Origin: Quadrisphaera sp.
GTDB lineage: Bacteria; Actinomycetota; Actinomycetes; Actinomycetales; Quadrisphaeraceae
Assembly: GCA_029257185.1 (NCBI GenBank)
Contig: JARICT010000156.1
Span: 1 to 36,691 of the forward strand
Length of the DNA: 36,691 nucleotides
Reading direction: 5' to 3'
In this document: one piece after another, positions 1-7,988 of the stretch
Position numbering within the stretch: the first letter of the stretch is position 1
Layout of the letters: every line of letters starts with the position of its first letter
Notes under the pieces: model-generated
Told to the model about the DNA's origin: nothing
Seen by the model: the letters and a program-made list of their open reading frames with translations, nothing else
Database searches by the model: none
Translations under genes and position numbers: made by a program

Positions 1-1
1 G

Positions 2-1930
2 GCCACCCCGCCGCCCGGCGCGGTGAGGGACCAGGACGGTGAGAGCCTGGCGGTCGCCGACGACGCCCCCGCGGTCGCCGCCCCGGAGGTGTCGGTGGCC
101 CCCGGCGCCCCCGTCGAGCCCGAGACCGTCGAGCCCGAGCCCGCCGAGACAGGCACCGCCGAGCCAGGCACCAATGGGCCAGGCACCGATGAGGCCGACA
201 GCACCGACAGCACCGACGTCGCCGCGACCGGCGCCGTCGAGACCGACGACTTCCGGATGGTCAGCGTCTCGTGGGAGCCCGAGGCGGAGACCGACACCGC
301 CCTGGTGCGCTCGCAGGACGCGACCGTCCAGGTGCGCGTGCGCAGCGAGGAGGGGTGGAGCGACTGGCAGGAGCTCGGCGTCGAGGACGCCGGCCCCGAC
401 GCCGGCACGGAGGAGGGCCGACGCGCCCGGGCCACGGTGGCCAGCGAGCCGATGTGGGTCTCCGGCGGCGCTGACGGGGTGGACGTGCGGGTCACCGGAC
501 CGGGCGTCGCCGCCTCGGACGACGTCGCGGTCACCCTCATCGATCCCCAGATCGCCGCGGCGGACCCCGGCCAGCCCGGGGGGCCGGCGGCCACCGCCAG
601 CGCCGCGACGGTGGGCGTGCCGAGCGTCATCAGCCGCAAGCAGTGGGGCGCCGACGAGCGCCTGCGCACCCGCAACTGCGTCGCCCCGGACTACACCCAG
701 ACGGTGAATTCGGTGTTCGTCCACCACACCGCCGGGACCAACGTGTACTCGCGGGACGAGTCGGCGTCGATCGTGCGGGGAATCTACTACTACCACACGC
801 AGGTCCAGAAGTGGTGCGACGTCGGCTACAACGCCCTCGTCGACAAGTACGGGCAGATCTTCGAGGGCCGCTACGGCGGTCTGGACCGCAACGTCATCGG
901 TGCGCACACGGCCGGGTTCAACTCGGGCAGCTGGGGCGTCTCCGTGCTGGGCAACTACAACACCGCCCGGCCAACCCCGGCCATCGCGAACGCCCTCGCG
1001 GCGATCATCGGCTGGAAGATGTCCGTCGAGAAGATCGACCCCCAGGGCAGCACGACGATGACCTCCGCCGGCACCTACGGCGCGTCCCGCTACAAGGCCG
1101 GGGTCAAGGTCAGGATGGACAACCTCTCCGGGCACCGTGACGGCGGGCTCACCGACTGCCCCGGGACCTACCTCTACGCCACGCTGTCCACGCTGGCGCG
1201 GCAGATCGCCACGACGGTCAAGGAGCAGCACTGGGAGGCCCGCGACTCCGCGTCCCCCGGCGCGGTCGACCACGACGTCTACTACGGGTCGCCCGGGAGC
1301 CAGGCGCTCGCCTGCGACGCGGACGGTGACGGGCGCGACGGCATCGCGGTCTACGACGGCGGTGTCTGGGACATCCGGGACGACGCCTCGTCCGGGCCCG
1401 CGACGCGGACCTTCCGCTACGGCGGCCCGAACGCCCTGCCCGTGTGCGGCGACTGGGACGGCGACGGGCGCGACGGCATCGGGGTCTACGTGCCCGAGAC
1501 CGGCGTCTGGTACCTGAGGAACTCGGCCACCGACGGCAACGCCGAGCGGGTCTTCCAGTACGGCTTCGCCGGCACCGTGCCGGTCGCGGGCGACTGGAGC
1601 CGCTCGGGCCACGACGGCATCGGCGTCTACGACACGGCCAGCGGCACCTGGTTCCTGCGGGGCACCGCGGACGCCGGCTGGTACGGCGCGAAGTACCAGT
1701 ACGGCTTCTCCGGGGCCACCCCGGTGACCGGTGACTGGGACGGTGACGGCGCGGACTCCACCGGCGTGATGAAGGACGGGCGCTGGTACCTGCGCGAGAG
1801 CATCACGCCCGGCGCTCCGGACCGTCTGTTCACCTACGGCGCTCGCGGCGACATGGCGGTGACCGGCAGCTGGGGCGGCGGCCGCCACGACGGCATCTCC
1901 GTGGTGCGCACCTGGCCCCCGGGCGTCTGA
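2..1930 (+). CDS. PGRP-type N-acetylmuramoyl-L-alanine amidase with C-terminal repeat domain (5' partial)
   Basis: Secreted-type peptidoglycan hydrolase predicted to cut the amide bond between N-acetylmuramic acid and L-alanine. The frame is open to the window edge and no signal peptide is seen, so the N-terminus lies outside. Numbering from the GTG at 23: an acidic Pro/Glu-rich linker (1-75), a beta-rich segment (about 76-175), then a PGRP/Amidase_2 domain (about 200-385) beginning SRKQWGADE. Zinc ligands are visible as H234 (in FVHHTAG), H371 (in SGHRDGG) and C379 (in DCPG); the tyrosine of VGYNALV matches the catalytic Tyr of T7 lysozyme-type amidases. Residues about 410-630 form around five blades of the type GDWDGDGRDGIGVY...WYLR, resembling FG-GAP/VCBS repeats and possibly binding calcium or cell wall. 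The fold assignment is firm; the repeat function is inference. Confidence 0.9.
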   Translation, partial: ATPPPGAVRDQDGESLAVADDAPAVAAPEVSVAPGAPVEPETVEPEPAETGTAEPGTNGPGTDEADSTDSTDVAATGAVETDDFRMVSVSWEPEAETDTALVRSQDATVQVRVRSEEGWSDWQELGVEDAGPDAGTEEGRRARATVASEPMWVSGGADGVDVRVTGPGVAASDDVAVTLIDPQIAAADPGQPGGPAATASAATVGVPSVISRKQWGADERLRTRNCVAPDYTQTVNSVFVHHTAGTNVYSRDESASIVRGIYYYHTQVQKWCDVGYNALVDKYGQIFEGRYGGLDRNVIGAHTAGFNSGSWGVSVLGNYNTARPTPAIANALAAIIGWKMSVEKIDPQGSTTMTSAGTYGASRYKAGVKVRMDNLSGHRDGGLTDCPGTYLYATLSTLARQIATTVKEQHWEARDSASPGAVDHDVYYGSPGSQALACDADGDGRDGIAVYDGGVWDIRDDASSGPATRTFRYGGPNALPVCGDWDGDGRDGIGVYVPETGVWYLRNSATDGNAERVFQYGFAGTVPVAGDWSRSGHDGIGVYDTASGTWFLRGTADAGWYGAKYQYGFSGATPVTGDWDGDGADSTGVMKDGRWYLRESITPGAPDRLFTYGARGDMAVTGSWGGGRHDGISVVRTWPPGV

Positions 1931-1992
1931 CGCGCGGCGACCTGCACGCAGGGCGGGGCCGGCTGGTGGGCGACGTGCCCCCGGCCGGCCCC

Positions 1993-2050
1993 GTGCGTGG
2001 GGCGTCGGTGCGTGGGGCGTCGGTGCGTGGGGCGTGGGGCGTGGGGCGTC
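1993..2050. repeat. 15-base tandem repeat array
   Basis: Three units of GTGCGTGGGGCGTCG begin at 1993, 2008 and 2023. The third decays into GTGGGGC heptamers that run to 2050. It lies just after the amidase stop codon. Confidence 0.85.
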
Positions 2051-2081
2051 GACATCGTCCGTCATCCATCGTCTCGTGCTC

Positions 2082-2135
2082 GCAGGATGCCGCATCGGTC
2101 ACACGGCGACCAGCAGGATGCTGCACCCGTCACAC
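2082..2135. repeat. Imperfect direct repeat pair
   Basis: GCAGGATGCCGCATCGGTCA at 2082 and GCAGGATGCTGCACCCGTCA at 2113 differ at three positions and are spaced 31 bases apart. The second copy also pairs with GGTGCAGCATT at 2177-2187 (10 of 11 bases complementary to 2117-2127). Confidence 0.7.
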
Positions 2136-2207
2136 CCTCCACGGCGTGTCGCGTGATGGATGCAGCAATCTGCTGAGGTGCAGCATTCTGGGGGTTGCAA
2201 CGTTCTG

Positions 2208-2250
<43 letters not shown>

Positions 2251-2312
2251 AGAGCGCCCGTCGTCCCAGCCCCTCGTGACCCCACAGGACGGCTGAGACG
2301 TTGGCGCCCCGG

Positions 2313-3323
2313 CTACCCCGCGAGGTCGGCGGCGACCATCGCGGCGACGACGTCCTCGAAGCTCCGCGTCGGCGCCCAGCCCAGCACGGTGCGCGCCCGC
2401 GTGGCGTCGCCCACCAGCTCGGTGGCATCGGTGGGCCGCAGCAGCGCGGGGTCGGTGCGCACCCGCTCGCGCCAGTCCTCCACCCCGGCAGCTGCAGCGG
2501 CAGCGACGACGAGCTCCTCCACGGAGTGCGCCACCCCGGTGGCCAGCACGTAGTCCGCCGGCTCGTGGTGGCGCAGCGCGGCGACCATGCCGGCCACCAC
2601 GTCGGGCGCCCACCCCCAGTCACGACGGGCGGCGGTGTTGCCCAGCACGATCTCGTCGACGTCCCCGCGGGCGATCGCCGCCATCGTCGCAGTGATCTTC
2701 CGGGTGACGAAGGTGTGGGGGCGCCGCGGGGACTCGTGCGGGTAGAGCACCGCGGCCACCGCGTGCAGCCCGCGCGAGCGGTGGATCGCGGTGAGGTGGT
2801 GCGCGTGGGCCTTCGCCGCGCCGTACGGGTTCGCCGGTGAGAGAGGGGTGCTCTCGTCCTGCGGCGACGTGGTGGTGCCCGCGAAGATCTCCGCGGAGGA
2901 GGCGATGAGCACCCGCACGTCGTCACCGCGCTCGGCCATGGCCCCGCAGGTGGCCAGCACGGCGGCCGGGGCGATGGCGTCGAGCACCGCGGTGCCCACC
3001 GGGTCGGCCCACGCACGGGCCACGGACGACTGCGCCGCGAGGTGGTAGACCTCGTCCGGCGCCACCGACCCGATCAGCGCGTCGACCGCCGCAGGGTCGG
3101 TGAGGTCGGTCTCGTGCAGCACCAGCGCGTCGCCCAGGGCGTCCAGGTGGGCGGCGATGGGGGCCTCCGGATCGCCTCCGGGGCGGACCGTGCCGTGCAC
3201 CTGGGTCCCCTGGGACGCCAGCAGCTCGGCGAGGTAGCCGCCGTCCTGCCCCGTGACGCCGGTGACCAGCGCTCGCGCGGGGGGCTGCGACGACGCGGCG
3301 CCCGCCCCGGGCCCCCCGCTCAC
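2313..3323 (-). CDS. GDP-mannose 4,6-dehydratase paralogue (NAD-dependent epimerase/dehydratase)
   Basis: 336-residue extended short-chain dehydrogenase acting on a nucleotide sugar in the cytoplasm. The GTG start overlaps the stop of the upstream gmd as GTGA, giving translational coupling. It has the dinucleotide motif TGVTGQDG (21-28), YHLAAQSS, the catalytic set S143/E145 (SSAEIFAG) with Y167 and K171 (YGAAK), and the Gmd hallmark stretches HESPRRPHTFVTRKI and RRDWGWAPDVV. The family is clear and active-site residues are kept, but the C-terminal half is diverged and Ala-rich compared with the gmd beside it. It could be a second dehydratase with a different substrate, or the partner that reduces the 4-keto sugar made by Gmd (a GDP-6-deoxyhexose). 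The sequence does not decide between these. Confidence 0.85.
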   Translation of the reverse strand: MSGGPGAGAASSQPPARALVTGVTGQDGGYLAELLASQGTQVHGTVRPGGDPEAPIAAHLDALGDALVLHETDLTDPAAVDALIGSVAPDEVYHLAAQSSVARAWADPVGTAVLDAIAPAAVLATCGAMAERGDDVRVLIASSAEIFAGTTTSPQDESTPLSPANPYGAAKAHAHHLTAIHRSRGLHAVAAVLYPHESPRRPHTFVTRKITATMAAIARGDVDEIVLGNTAARRDWGWAPDVVAGMVAALRHHEPADYVLATGVAHSVEELVVAAAAAAGVEDWRERVRTDPALLRPTDATELVGDATRARTVLGWAPTRSFEDVVAAMVAADLAG

Positions 3324-4315
3324 GCGCTGCGTCCGAGCAGCGCCTCCTGCTCGGCGACGTCGTGGTCGACCATGCGGGCCACCAGCTCGGGGAAGCCCAC
3401 CGTCGGCGTCCACCCGAGCACCTCGCGGGCCTTCGCCGGGTCGCCGATGAGCAGGTCCACCTCGGCGGGGCGGAAGAACGCCGGGTCCACGCGCACCTTC
3501 TCGCTCCAGTCGTCGATGCCCACGCGCGCGAAGGCGAGGTCGAGGAACTCCCGGATGCTGTGGGTCTCGCCGGTGCTGATGACGTAGTCGTCGGCATCGT
3601 CCTGCTGGAGCATCAACCACATGGCCCGCACGTAGTCACCGGCATAGCCCCAGTCGCGTCGGGCGTCGAGGTTGCCCAGCGAGAGGGAGTCCTGCACGCC
3701 CAGGCTGATGCGGGCGACGGCCTGGCTGATCTTGCGGGTCACGAACTCCGGGCCGCGCCGCGGCGACTCGTGGTTGAACAGGATCCCCGACGAGGCGTGC
3801 ATCCCGTAGGACTCGCGGTAGTTGATGGTCATGTAGTGCCCGTAGACCTTGGCCACGCCGTAGGGGCTGCGGGGCCACAGCAGCGTGGACTCGCGCTGCG
3901 GCACGTCCTGGACCTTGCCGAACATCTCCGAGGACGACGCCTGGTAGAAGCGCACCCTGCCGATGTCCGAGCCGGCGTGCAGCCGGGTGGCCTCGAGCAT
4001 GTTGAGCACGCCGAGCCCGGTGACCTCCGAGGTGACCGCAGCGTTCTCCCACGAGTACGCGACGAAGGAGATCGCGCCGAGGTTGTAGACCTCGTCCGGC
4101 TGCGACGCCGCCAGGGCCCGCATCAGCGAGGAGAGGTCCATGAGGTCGCCGGTGAGGATCTTCACGTCCGGCAGCTCGGCGGCGAGGACGGGGAGCTTGG
4201 GGTTGTTCTGACCCCTCACCAGGCCGAAGACCTCGTAGCCCTCGCGGAGCAGCAGCTCGGCGAGGTACATGCCGTCCTGCCCGGTGATGCCGGTGATCAG
4301 AGCCCGCTTGCTCAC
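3320..4315 (-). CDS. gmd: GDP-mannose 4,6-dehydratase
   Basis: Converts GDP-D-mannose to GDP-4-keto-6-deoxy-D-mannose, the branch point to GDP-fucose, GDP-rhamnose and related sugars. The 331 residues fit the usual family length. Visible: NAD(P)-binding TGITGQDG (8-15), catalytic S128/E130 (ASSSEMFG), Y152 and K156 (YGVAK), then NHESPRRGPEFVTRKI and ARRDWGYAGDYV, all typical of bacterial Gmd. The GTG start is fixed by an AGGAGG ribosome binding site on the minus strand (4325-4330). A TAGGGT -10-like hexamer lies further upstream (4353-4358). It overlaps the second dehydratase gene by four bases, so the two products are probably made together and may act in one pathway or complex. GDP-mannose would come from mannose-1-phosphate made by the manB product at 20016. 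Confidence 0.95.
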   Translation of the reverse strand: MSKRALITGITGQDGMYLAELLLREGYEVFGLVRGQNNPKLPVLAAELPDVKILTGDLMDLSSLMRALAASQPDEVYNLGAISFVAYSWENAAVTSEVTGLGVLNMLEATRLHAGSDIGRVRFYQASSSEMFGKVQDVPQRESTLLWPRSPYGVAKVYGHYMTINYRESYGMHASSGILFNHESPRRGPEFVTRKISQAVARISLGVQDSLSLGNLDARRDWGYAGDYVRAMWLMLQQDDADDYVISTGETHSIREFLDLAFARVGIDDWSEKVRVDPAFFRPAEVDLLIGDPAKAREVLGWTPTVGFPELVARMVDHDVAEQEALLGRSA

Positions 4316-4352
4316 GCTGGTGGTCCTCCTGTTGACGCCGGATGAGGGCTCG

Positions 4353-4358
4353 ACCCTA
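4353..4358 (-). promoter_or_regulatory. Candidate -10 element for the gmd pair
   Basis: TAGGGT on the minus strand, 37 bases before the gmd start and followed by AGGAGG at 4325-4330. No convincing -35 is seen at 17-19 bases, so this is tentative. Confidence 0.35.
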
Positions 4359-4402
4359 GCCGGGGGCGGGGTGGTGCGTACCTCGTCCCCGAGCTGCCGG
4401 CG

Positions 4403-5467
4403 TCACCGCGCGTTCGGGTCGACGAGGATCTTGACGTGCTCCTCGTTGTTCTCGATCAGCTGGTCGAAGCCCTCGGGGACGAGGTCGTCCAGGGGGATCC
4501 TCGCGGTGATGAACGGCTCGAGGTCGATCTTCCCCTCCTGGACCAGGGCGATCGTGGCGGCGTGGTCGTTGGCATAGCCGATGGTGCCGCGCAGGTCGAT
4601 CTCCTTGAGGACCAGCGTCGGCATGTCGACCTCGGGCTTGTGTCCCCAGATCGAGACGTTGACGATGACGCCACCGGGGCGGACGGCGTCCATGAGCATG
4701 TCGAGGACGACGGGGACCGAGCTGCACTCGAAACCGACGTCTGCGCCGCGCCCGCCCGTGAGCTCGCGGACCTTCTCGGCGACGTCGACCTCGCGGGGGT
4801 CGAGGACGCCATCGGCGACACCGGTGTCGCGTGCCATCTGCTTGCGTGCGGCGCTCAGCTCGGAGATGTAGACGGTCAGCCCGTAGGCCTTCAGCACGGC
4901 TGAGGTGAGCAAGCCGATGGGGCCCGCGCCGCCGACGACCGCCACGTCGCCGGTCTTCGCGCCGCTGCGCACGAACGCGTGGTGACCCACCGACAGCGGT
5001 TCGACGAGCGCCGCCTGGTCCAGGGGGAGGTCTCCCACGGGGTGGACCCACCGGCGCTGCACGACGATCTTCTCCGAGAGCCCGCCGCCGCCACCGCCGA
5101 GGCCGATGAAGTTCATGTCGGGGGACAGCTGGTACTCATGGCCCGGGCCCACCTCGACGTCATCGCGGATGATGTAGGGCTCGACGACGACGCCCTGGCC
5201 GACCTCCAGGTCGTCGACGCCTTCGCCCAGGGCCGTGACGGTCCCCGAGAACTCGTGGCCCATGACGATGGGGATCTCCTCGCCGGAGATGGGGTGCGGC
5301 GACCCCTGCGGCGGGATGAAGATCGGTCCCTCGAGGTACTCGTGGAGGTCGCTGCCGCAGATCCCGCACCACGCGACGTCGATCGCCACCGTGCCCGGCC
5401 GGAGCTCGGGCTCGGGGACGTCCTCGATGCGGATGTCACGCTGGCCGTGGTAGCGGGCTGCTCTCAT
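4403..5467 (-). CDS. Zinc-dependent 2,3-butanediol dehydrogenase-type alcohol dehydrogenase
   Basis: 354-residue medium-chain dehydrogenase/reductase, cytoplasmic, oxidising a secondary alcohol with NAD(H). The stretch CGICGSDLHEYLEGPIFIP followed by PIVMGHEFSG is characteristic of (R,R)-2,3-butanediol/diacetyl reductases. Catalytic zinc ligands C37, H71 and E72 with E156 are present, and the Rossmann motif is GGAGPIG (179-185). The segment 97-118 that holds four structural-zinc cysteines in many relatives has none, so only one zinc is expected; some butanediol dehydrogenases share this. ATG start with GAGGAGA ribosome binding site (5471-5480), and a perfect palindrome immediately upstream. 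It sits among sugar-nucleotide genes, which is not its usual company, so a sugar or polyol substrate is possible. Confidence 0.85.
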   Translation of the reverse strand: MRAARYHGQRDIRIEDVPEPELRPGTVAIDVAWCGICGSDLHEYLEGPIFIPPQGSPHPISGEEIPIVMGHEFSGTVTALGEGVDDLEVGQGVVVEPYIIRDDVEVGPGHEYQLSPDMNFIGLGGGGGGLSEKIVVQRRWVHPVGDLPLDQAALVEPLSVGHHAFVRSGAKTGDVAVVGGAGPIGLLTSAVLKAYGLTVYISELSAARKQMARDTGVADGVLDPREVDVAEKVRELTGGRGADVGFECSSVPVVLDMLMDAVRPGGVIVNVSIWGHKPEVDMPTLVLKEIDLRGTIGYANDHAATIALVQEGKIDLEPFITARIPLDDLVPEGFDQLIENNEEHVKILVDPNAR

Positions 5468-5481
5468 GACGCTCTCCTCAG

Positions 5482-5505
5482 GTGGTGGGGACTCGTCCCC
5501 ACCAC
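5482..5505. promoter_or_regulatory. Perfect 11-base inverted repeat upstream of the dehydrogenase gene
   Basis: GTGGTGGGGAC (5482-5492), a two-base spacer, then its exact complement GTCCCCACCAC (5495-5505). It lies just upstream of the ribosome binding site of the minus-strand dehydrogenase gene. The very short spacer favours a dimeric repressor operator over an RNA hairpin, but either could regulate this gene. It could also mark the end of the rml transcript. Confidence 0.6.
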
Positions 5506-5556
5506 GTTAAGGATCCCGGCGCTGCCCGTCATGGTCCTTTGGTCCTGTCGCGACGC

Positions 5557-6450
5557 TCACCCTTTGTGGGTCGCGCGCTCCTCACGGTCGGCGGCGACGA
5601 GGCCCATGAGGTAGTCCCCGTAGCCGGACTTCACGAGCTGCTCCGCCCGCCGCACGAGCTCGTCGTCGCTGAGGAACCCGCGCCGCCACGCCACCTCCTC
5701 GGGGACGCCGAGCATCAGCCCCGTGCGCCGGTGCAGGGTGCGCACGTACGTCCCGGCGTCGAGCAGCGAGTCGGTGGTGCCGGTGTCCAGCCAGGCGGTG
5801 CCGCGCGGGAGCACCTCGACGGCGAGCGTGCCAGCGTCGAGGTAGTGACGGTTGACGTCGGTGATCTCCAGCTCGCCGCGCGGGGAGGGCTCCAGCCCGG
5901 CGGCGACGTCGAGCACCTCGTTGTCGTAGAAGTACAGCCCCGGCACGGCGTAGGACGAGCGGGGACGGACGGGCTTCTCCTCCAGGGAGACCGCGCGGCG
6001 CTCGGCGTCGAACTCCACGACGCCGTAGTCGGCCGGGTTGGAGACCCGGTAGGCGAAGATCGCCCCGCCGTCGAGGCCGTCGAAGCGCTTGAGGCGCTCG
6101 CCCAGACCCGGGCCGTAGAAGATGTTGTCGCCGAGGATCAGCGCCACGTCGTCGTCGCCGATGAACTCCCGGCCGATGACGAAGGCCTGCGCGAGGCCGT
6201 CCGGGCTGGGCTGCACGGCGTAGGTGATGGCGATGCCGAACTGGGACCCGTCGCCGAGCAGGCGCTCGAACGCGGCGGCGTCGTGCGGGGTGGTGATGAC
6301 CAGCACGTCGCGGATCCCGGCGAGGATCAGCGTCGAGAGCGGGTAGTAGACCATCGGCTTGTCGTAGACGGGCACCAGCTGCTTCGAGGTGCCGAGCGTG
6401 ATCGGGTGCAGCCGCGTGCCGGAACCGCCGGCCAGGATGATGCCCTTCAC
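5557..6450 (-). CDS. rmlA: Glucose-1-phosphate thymidylyltransferase
   Basis: First step of dTDP-L-rhamnose synthesis: joins glucose-1-phosphate and dTTP to dTDP-glucose and pyrophosphate. The 297 residues match the RmlA family. The N-terminal signature [20 protein letters not shown] (6-25) is the nucleotidyltransferase loop, followed by [24 protein letters not shown] and the later ITDVNRHYL segment. The GTG start begins one base after the rmlC stop (TGAGGTG), so the two are co-translated in the order rmlC-rmlA. dTDP-rhamnose feeds the rhamnosyl linker or surface polysaccharides in actinobacteria. Confidence 0.96.
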   Translation of the reverse strand: MKGIILAGGSGTRLHPITLGTSKQLVPVYDKPMVYYPLSTLILAGIRDVLVITTPHDAAAFERLLGDGSQFGIAITYAVQPSPDGLAQAFVIGREFIGDDDVALILGDNIFYGPGLGERLKRFDGLDGGAIFAYRVSNPADYGVVEFDAERRAVSLEEKPVRPRSSYAVPGLYFYDNEVLDVAAGLEPSPRGELEITDVNRHYLDAGTLAVEVLPRGTAWLDTGTTDSLLDAGTYVRTLHRRTGLMLGVPEEVAWRRGFLSDDELVRRAEQLVKSGYGDYLMGLVAADREERATHKG

Positions 6451-6451
6451 C

Positions 6452-7075
6452 TCAGCGTCCCGCCGTCGCCGCAGCGGGAGCGCCGGACGGGTGCCACGCG
6501 GGGAGAAGCCCGTCCTGCGCGGCGCGGGCCAGGGGCGGCGCCGCCTCGTCCTTGGGCGAGAGGGTGATCGACAGCGGCTGGCCGCCCCGCCCGACGGTGG
6601 GCCAGTCGACGCCGACGGCGGGGTCCAGCGGGTCGACGCCGTGCTCGCGGCCCGGCGCGTAGGGGGTGGAGCACAGGTAGGTCACCGTCGAGCCGTCGGC
6701 CAGGGACACGAACGCGTGCCCGAGCCCCTCGGTGAGGAAGACGGCCCGGCGGTCGACGTCGTCGAGGACGATCGCGTCCCACGCGCCGAACGTCGGCGAG
6801 CCGGTGCGCACGTCCACCACCACGTCGAGCACGGCGCCGACGGAGCACGAGACGTACTTGGCCTGGCCGGGGGGGACGTCGGAGAAGTGGATCCCGCGCA
6901 ACGCCCCCGCCGCCGAGACCGAGGTGTTGACCTGCGCCACCTCCAGCGTGCGGCCGGTCGCCTCGGCGAGGGCGTCGGCCCGGTAGGACTCGAGGAAGAC
7001 GCCGCGGTCGTCGCCGTGCAGGCGGGGGGTGAAGGACCAGGCGCCCTCGATGGACATCGGGAGGATCTGCACCAC
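6452..7075 (-). CDS. rmlC: dTDP-4-dehydrorhamnose 3,5-epimerase
   Basis: Third step of dTDP-L-rhamnose synthesis, double epimerisation of dTDP-4-keto-6-deoxyglucose. 207-residue cupin: catalytic H63 in LRGIHFSD, substrate-loop [14 protein letters not shown], tyrosine Y133 in VTYLCSTPY and an aspartate in [12 protein letters not shown], all as in RmlC. Two in-frame GTG codons (7075 and 7072) could start it. The one at 7072 lies six bases after a TACGGT -10 hexamer and would give a leaderless message. It is divergent from rmlD with only about 31 bases between them. Confidence 0.95.
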   Translation of the reverse strand: MVQILPMSIEGAWSFTPRLHGDDRGVFLESYRADALAEATGRTLEVAQVNTSVSAAGALRGIHFSDVPPGQAKYVSCSVGAVLDVVVDVRTGSPTFGAWDAIVLDDVDRRAVFLTEGLGHAFVSLADGSTVTYLCSTPYAPGREHGVDPLDPAVGVDWPTVGRGGQPLSITLSPKDEAAPPLARAAQDGLLPAWHPSGAPAAATAGR

Positions 7076-7084
7076 CGCACCGTA
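7072..7084 (-). promoter_or_regulatory. Candidate leaderless promoter of rmlC
   Basis: TACGGT (7084-7079 on the minus strand) is followed after six bases by GTG at 7072. That is the -10 to transcription-start distance expected of a leaderless actinobacterial mRNA. Confidence 0.5.
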
Positions 7085-7094
7085 TCCACGTCCC

Positions 7095-7107
7095 TACGCT
7101 GCGTGGG
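7095..7107 (+). promoter_or_regulatory. Candidate leaderless promoter of rmlD
   Basis: TACGCT (7095-7100), then six bases, then the GTG start at 7107. There is no ribosome binding site between them. It overlaps the divergent rmlC promoter region. Confidence 0.55.
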
Positions 7108-7976
7108 TGAAGATTCTGGTGACCGGTGCTGGCGGGATGCTCGGGCGCGAGCTGGTGGACGTGCTGCGAGCCGCCGGCCACGACGTGAGCGCTGCGGGGC
7201 GCGCCGAGCTGGACGTCACCGACGCCGGCGCGGTGGCCTCCGCGGTCGCCGGGCACCACGCCCTGGTCAACGCGGCGGCGTGGACCGCGGTCGACGCCGC
7301 CGAGAGCGAGGAGGCCGCCGCGCACGTCCTCAACGCCGTGGCGCCGGGCCGTCTGGCCTCGGCGGCGCGGGGCGCGGGGGCGCGGTGCGTGCACGTCTCG
7401 ACGGACTACGTCTTCGACGGCCGCGCCACCGCCCCCTACGCGGAGGACGCCCCGACCTCGCCGGCGTCGGCCTACGGGCGGACGAAGGCCGCGGGGGAGG
7501 AAGCGGTGCGCGCCGCCGACCCGGGCGCCCTGGTGGTCCGCACCGCGTGGCTGTACGGCGCCGGCGGCGGGTGCTTCCCGCGGACCATCGCGGCGGCCGC
7601 GGCGCAGCGGGGCCACCTCGACGTGGTGGACGACCAGGTGGGCCAGCCGACGTGGGCCCGCGACGTGGCCGACCTCGTGGCGCGGCTGCTCGCCGCCGGT
7701 GCTCCCGGCGGGACGTACCACGCGACGTCGTCGGGCCGGGTGAGCTGGTACGGCTTCGCGCGGGCCGTCGTCGCCGCCGCCGGCATGGACCCGGCGATCG
7801 TCGCGCCGACCACCAGCGACGCGTTCGTCCGCCCCGCGCCCCGGCCGGCCTGGTCGGTGCTGGGGCACGGCGCGCTGGAGCGGGTGGGCGTCGAGGCGAT
7901 CGGCCCGTGGGAGGAGCGCTGGGAGGTCGCGGCGCCGTCGGTGCTGGCGGGCGTCACGACCGGCGGTGGGGCCTGA
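7107..7976 (+). CDS. rmlD: dTDP-4-dehydrorhamnose reductase
   Basis: Last step of dTDP-L-rhamnose synthesis, NAD(P)H-dependent reduction of the 4-keto group. The 289 residues match the family. Rossmann motif TGAGGMLG (6-13), VNAAAWTAVDAAE, VSTDYVFDG, catalytic Y123 and K127 in YGRTK, and RTAWLYG are all RmlD signatures. I chose the GTG at 7107 over an upstream in-frame ATG because the fold begins here and a -10 hexamer sits at 7095. It stands alone on the plus strand, divergent from rmlC-rmlA, and converges with the next minus-strand gene 12 bases after its stop. rmlB is absent from the window. Confidence 0.95.
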   Translation: MKILVTGAGGMLGRELVDVLRAAGHDVSAAGRAELDVTDAGAVASAVAGHHALVNAAAWTAVDAAESEEAAAHVLNAVAPGRLASAARGAGARCVHVSTDYVFDGRATAPYAEDAPTSPASAYGRTKAAGEEAVRAADPGALVVRTAWLYGAGGGCFPRTIAAAAAQRGHLDVVDDQVGQPTWARDVADLVARLLAAGAPGGTYHATSSGRVSWYGFARAVVAAAGMDPAIVAPTTSDAFVRPAPRPAWSVLGHGALERVGVEAIGPWEERWEVAAPSVLAGVTTGGGA

Positions 7977-7988
7977 CGCGGCGCCGGC

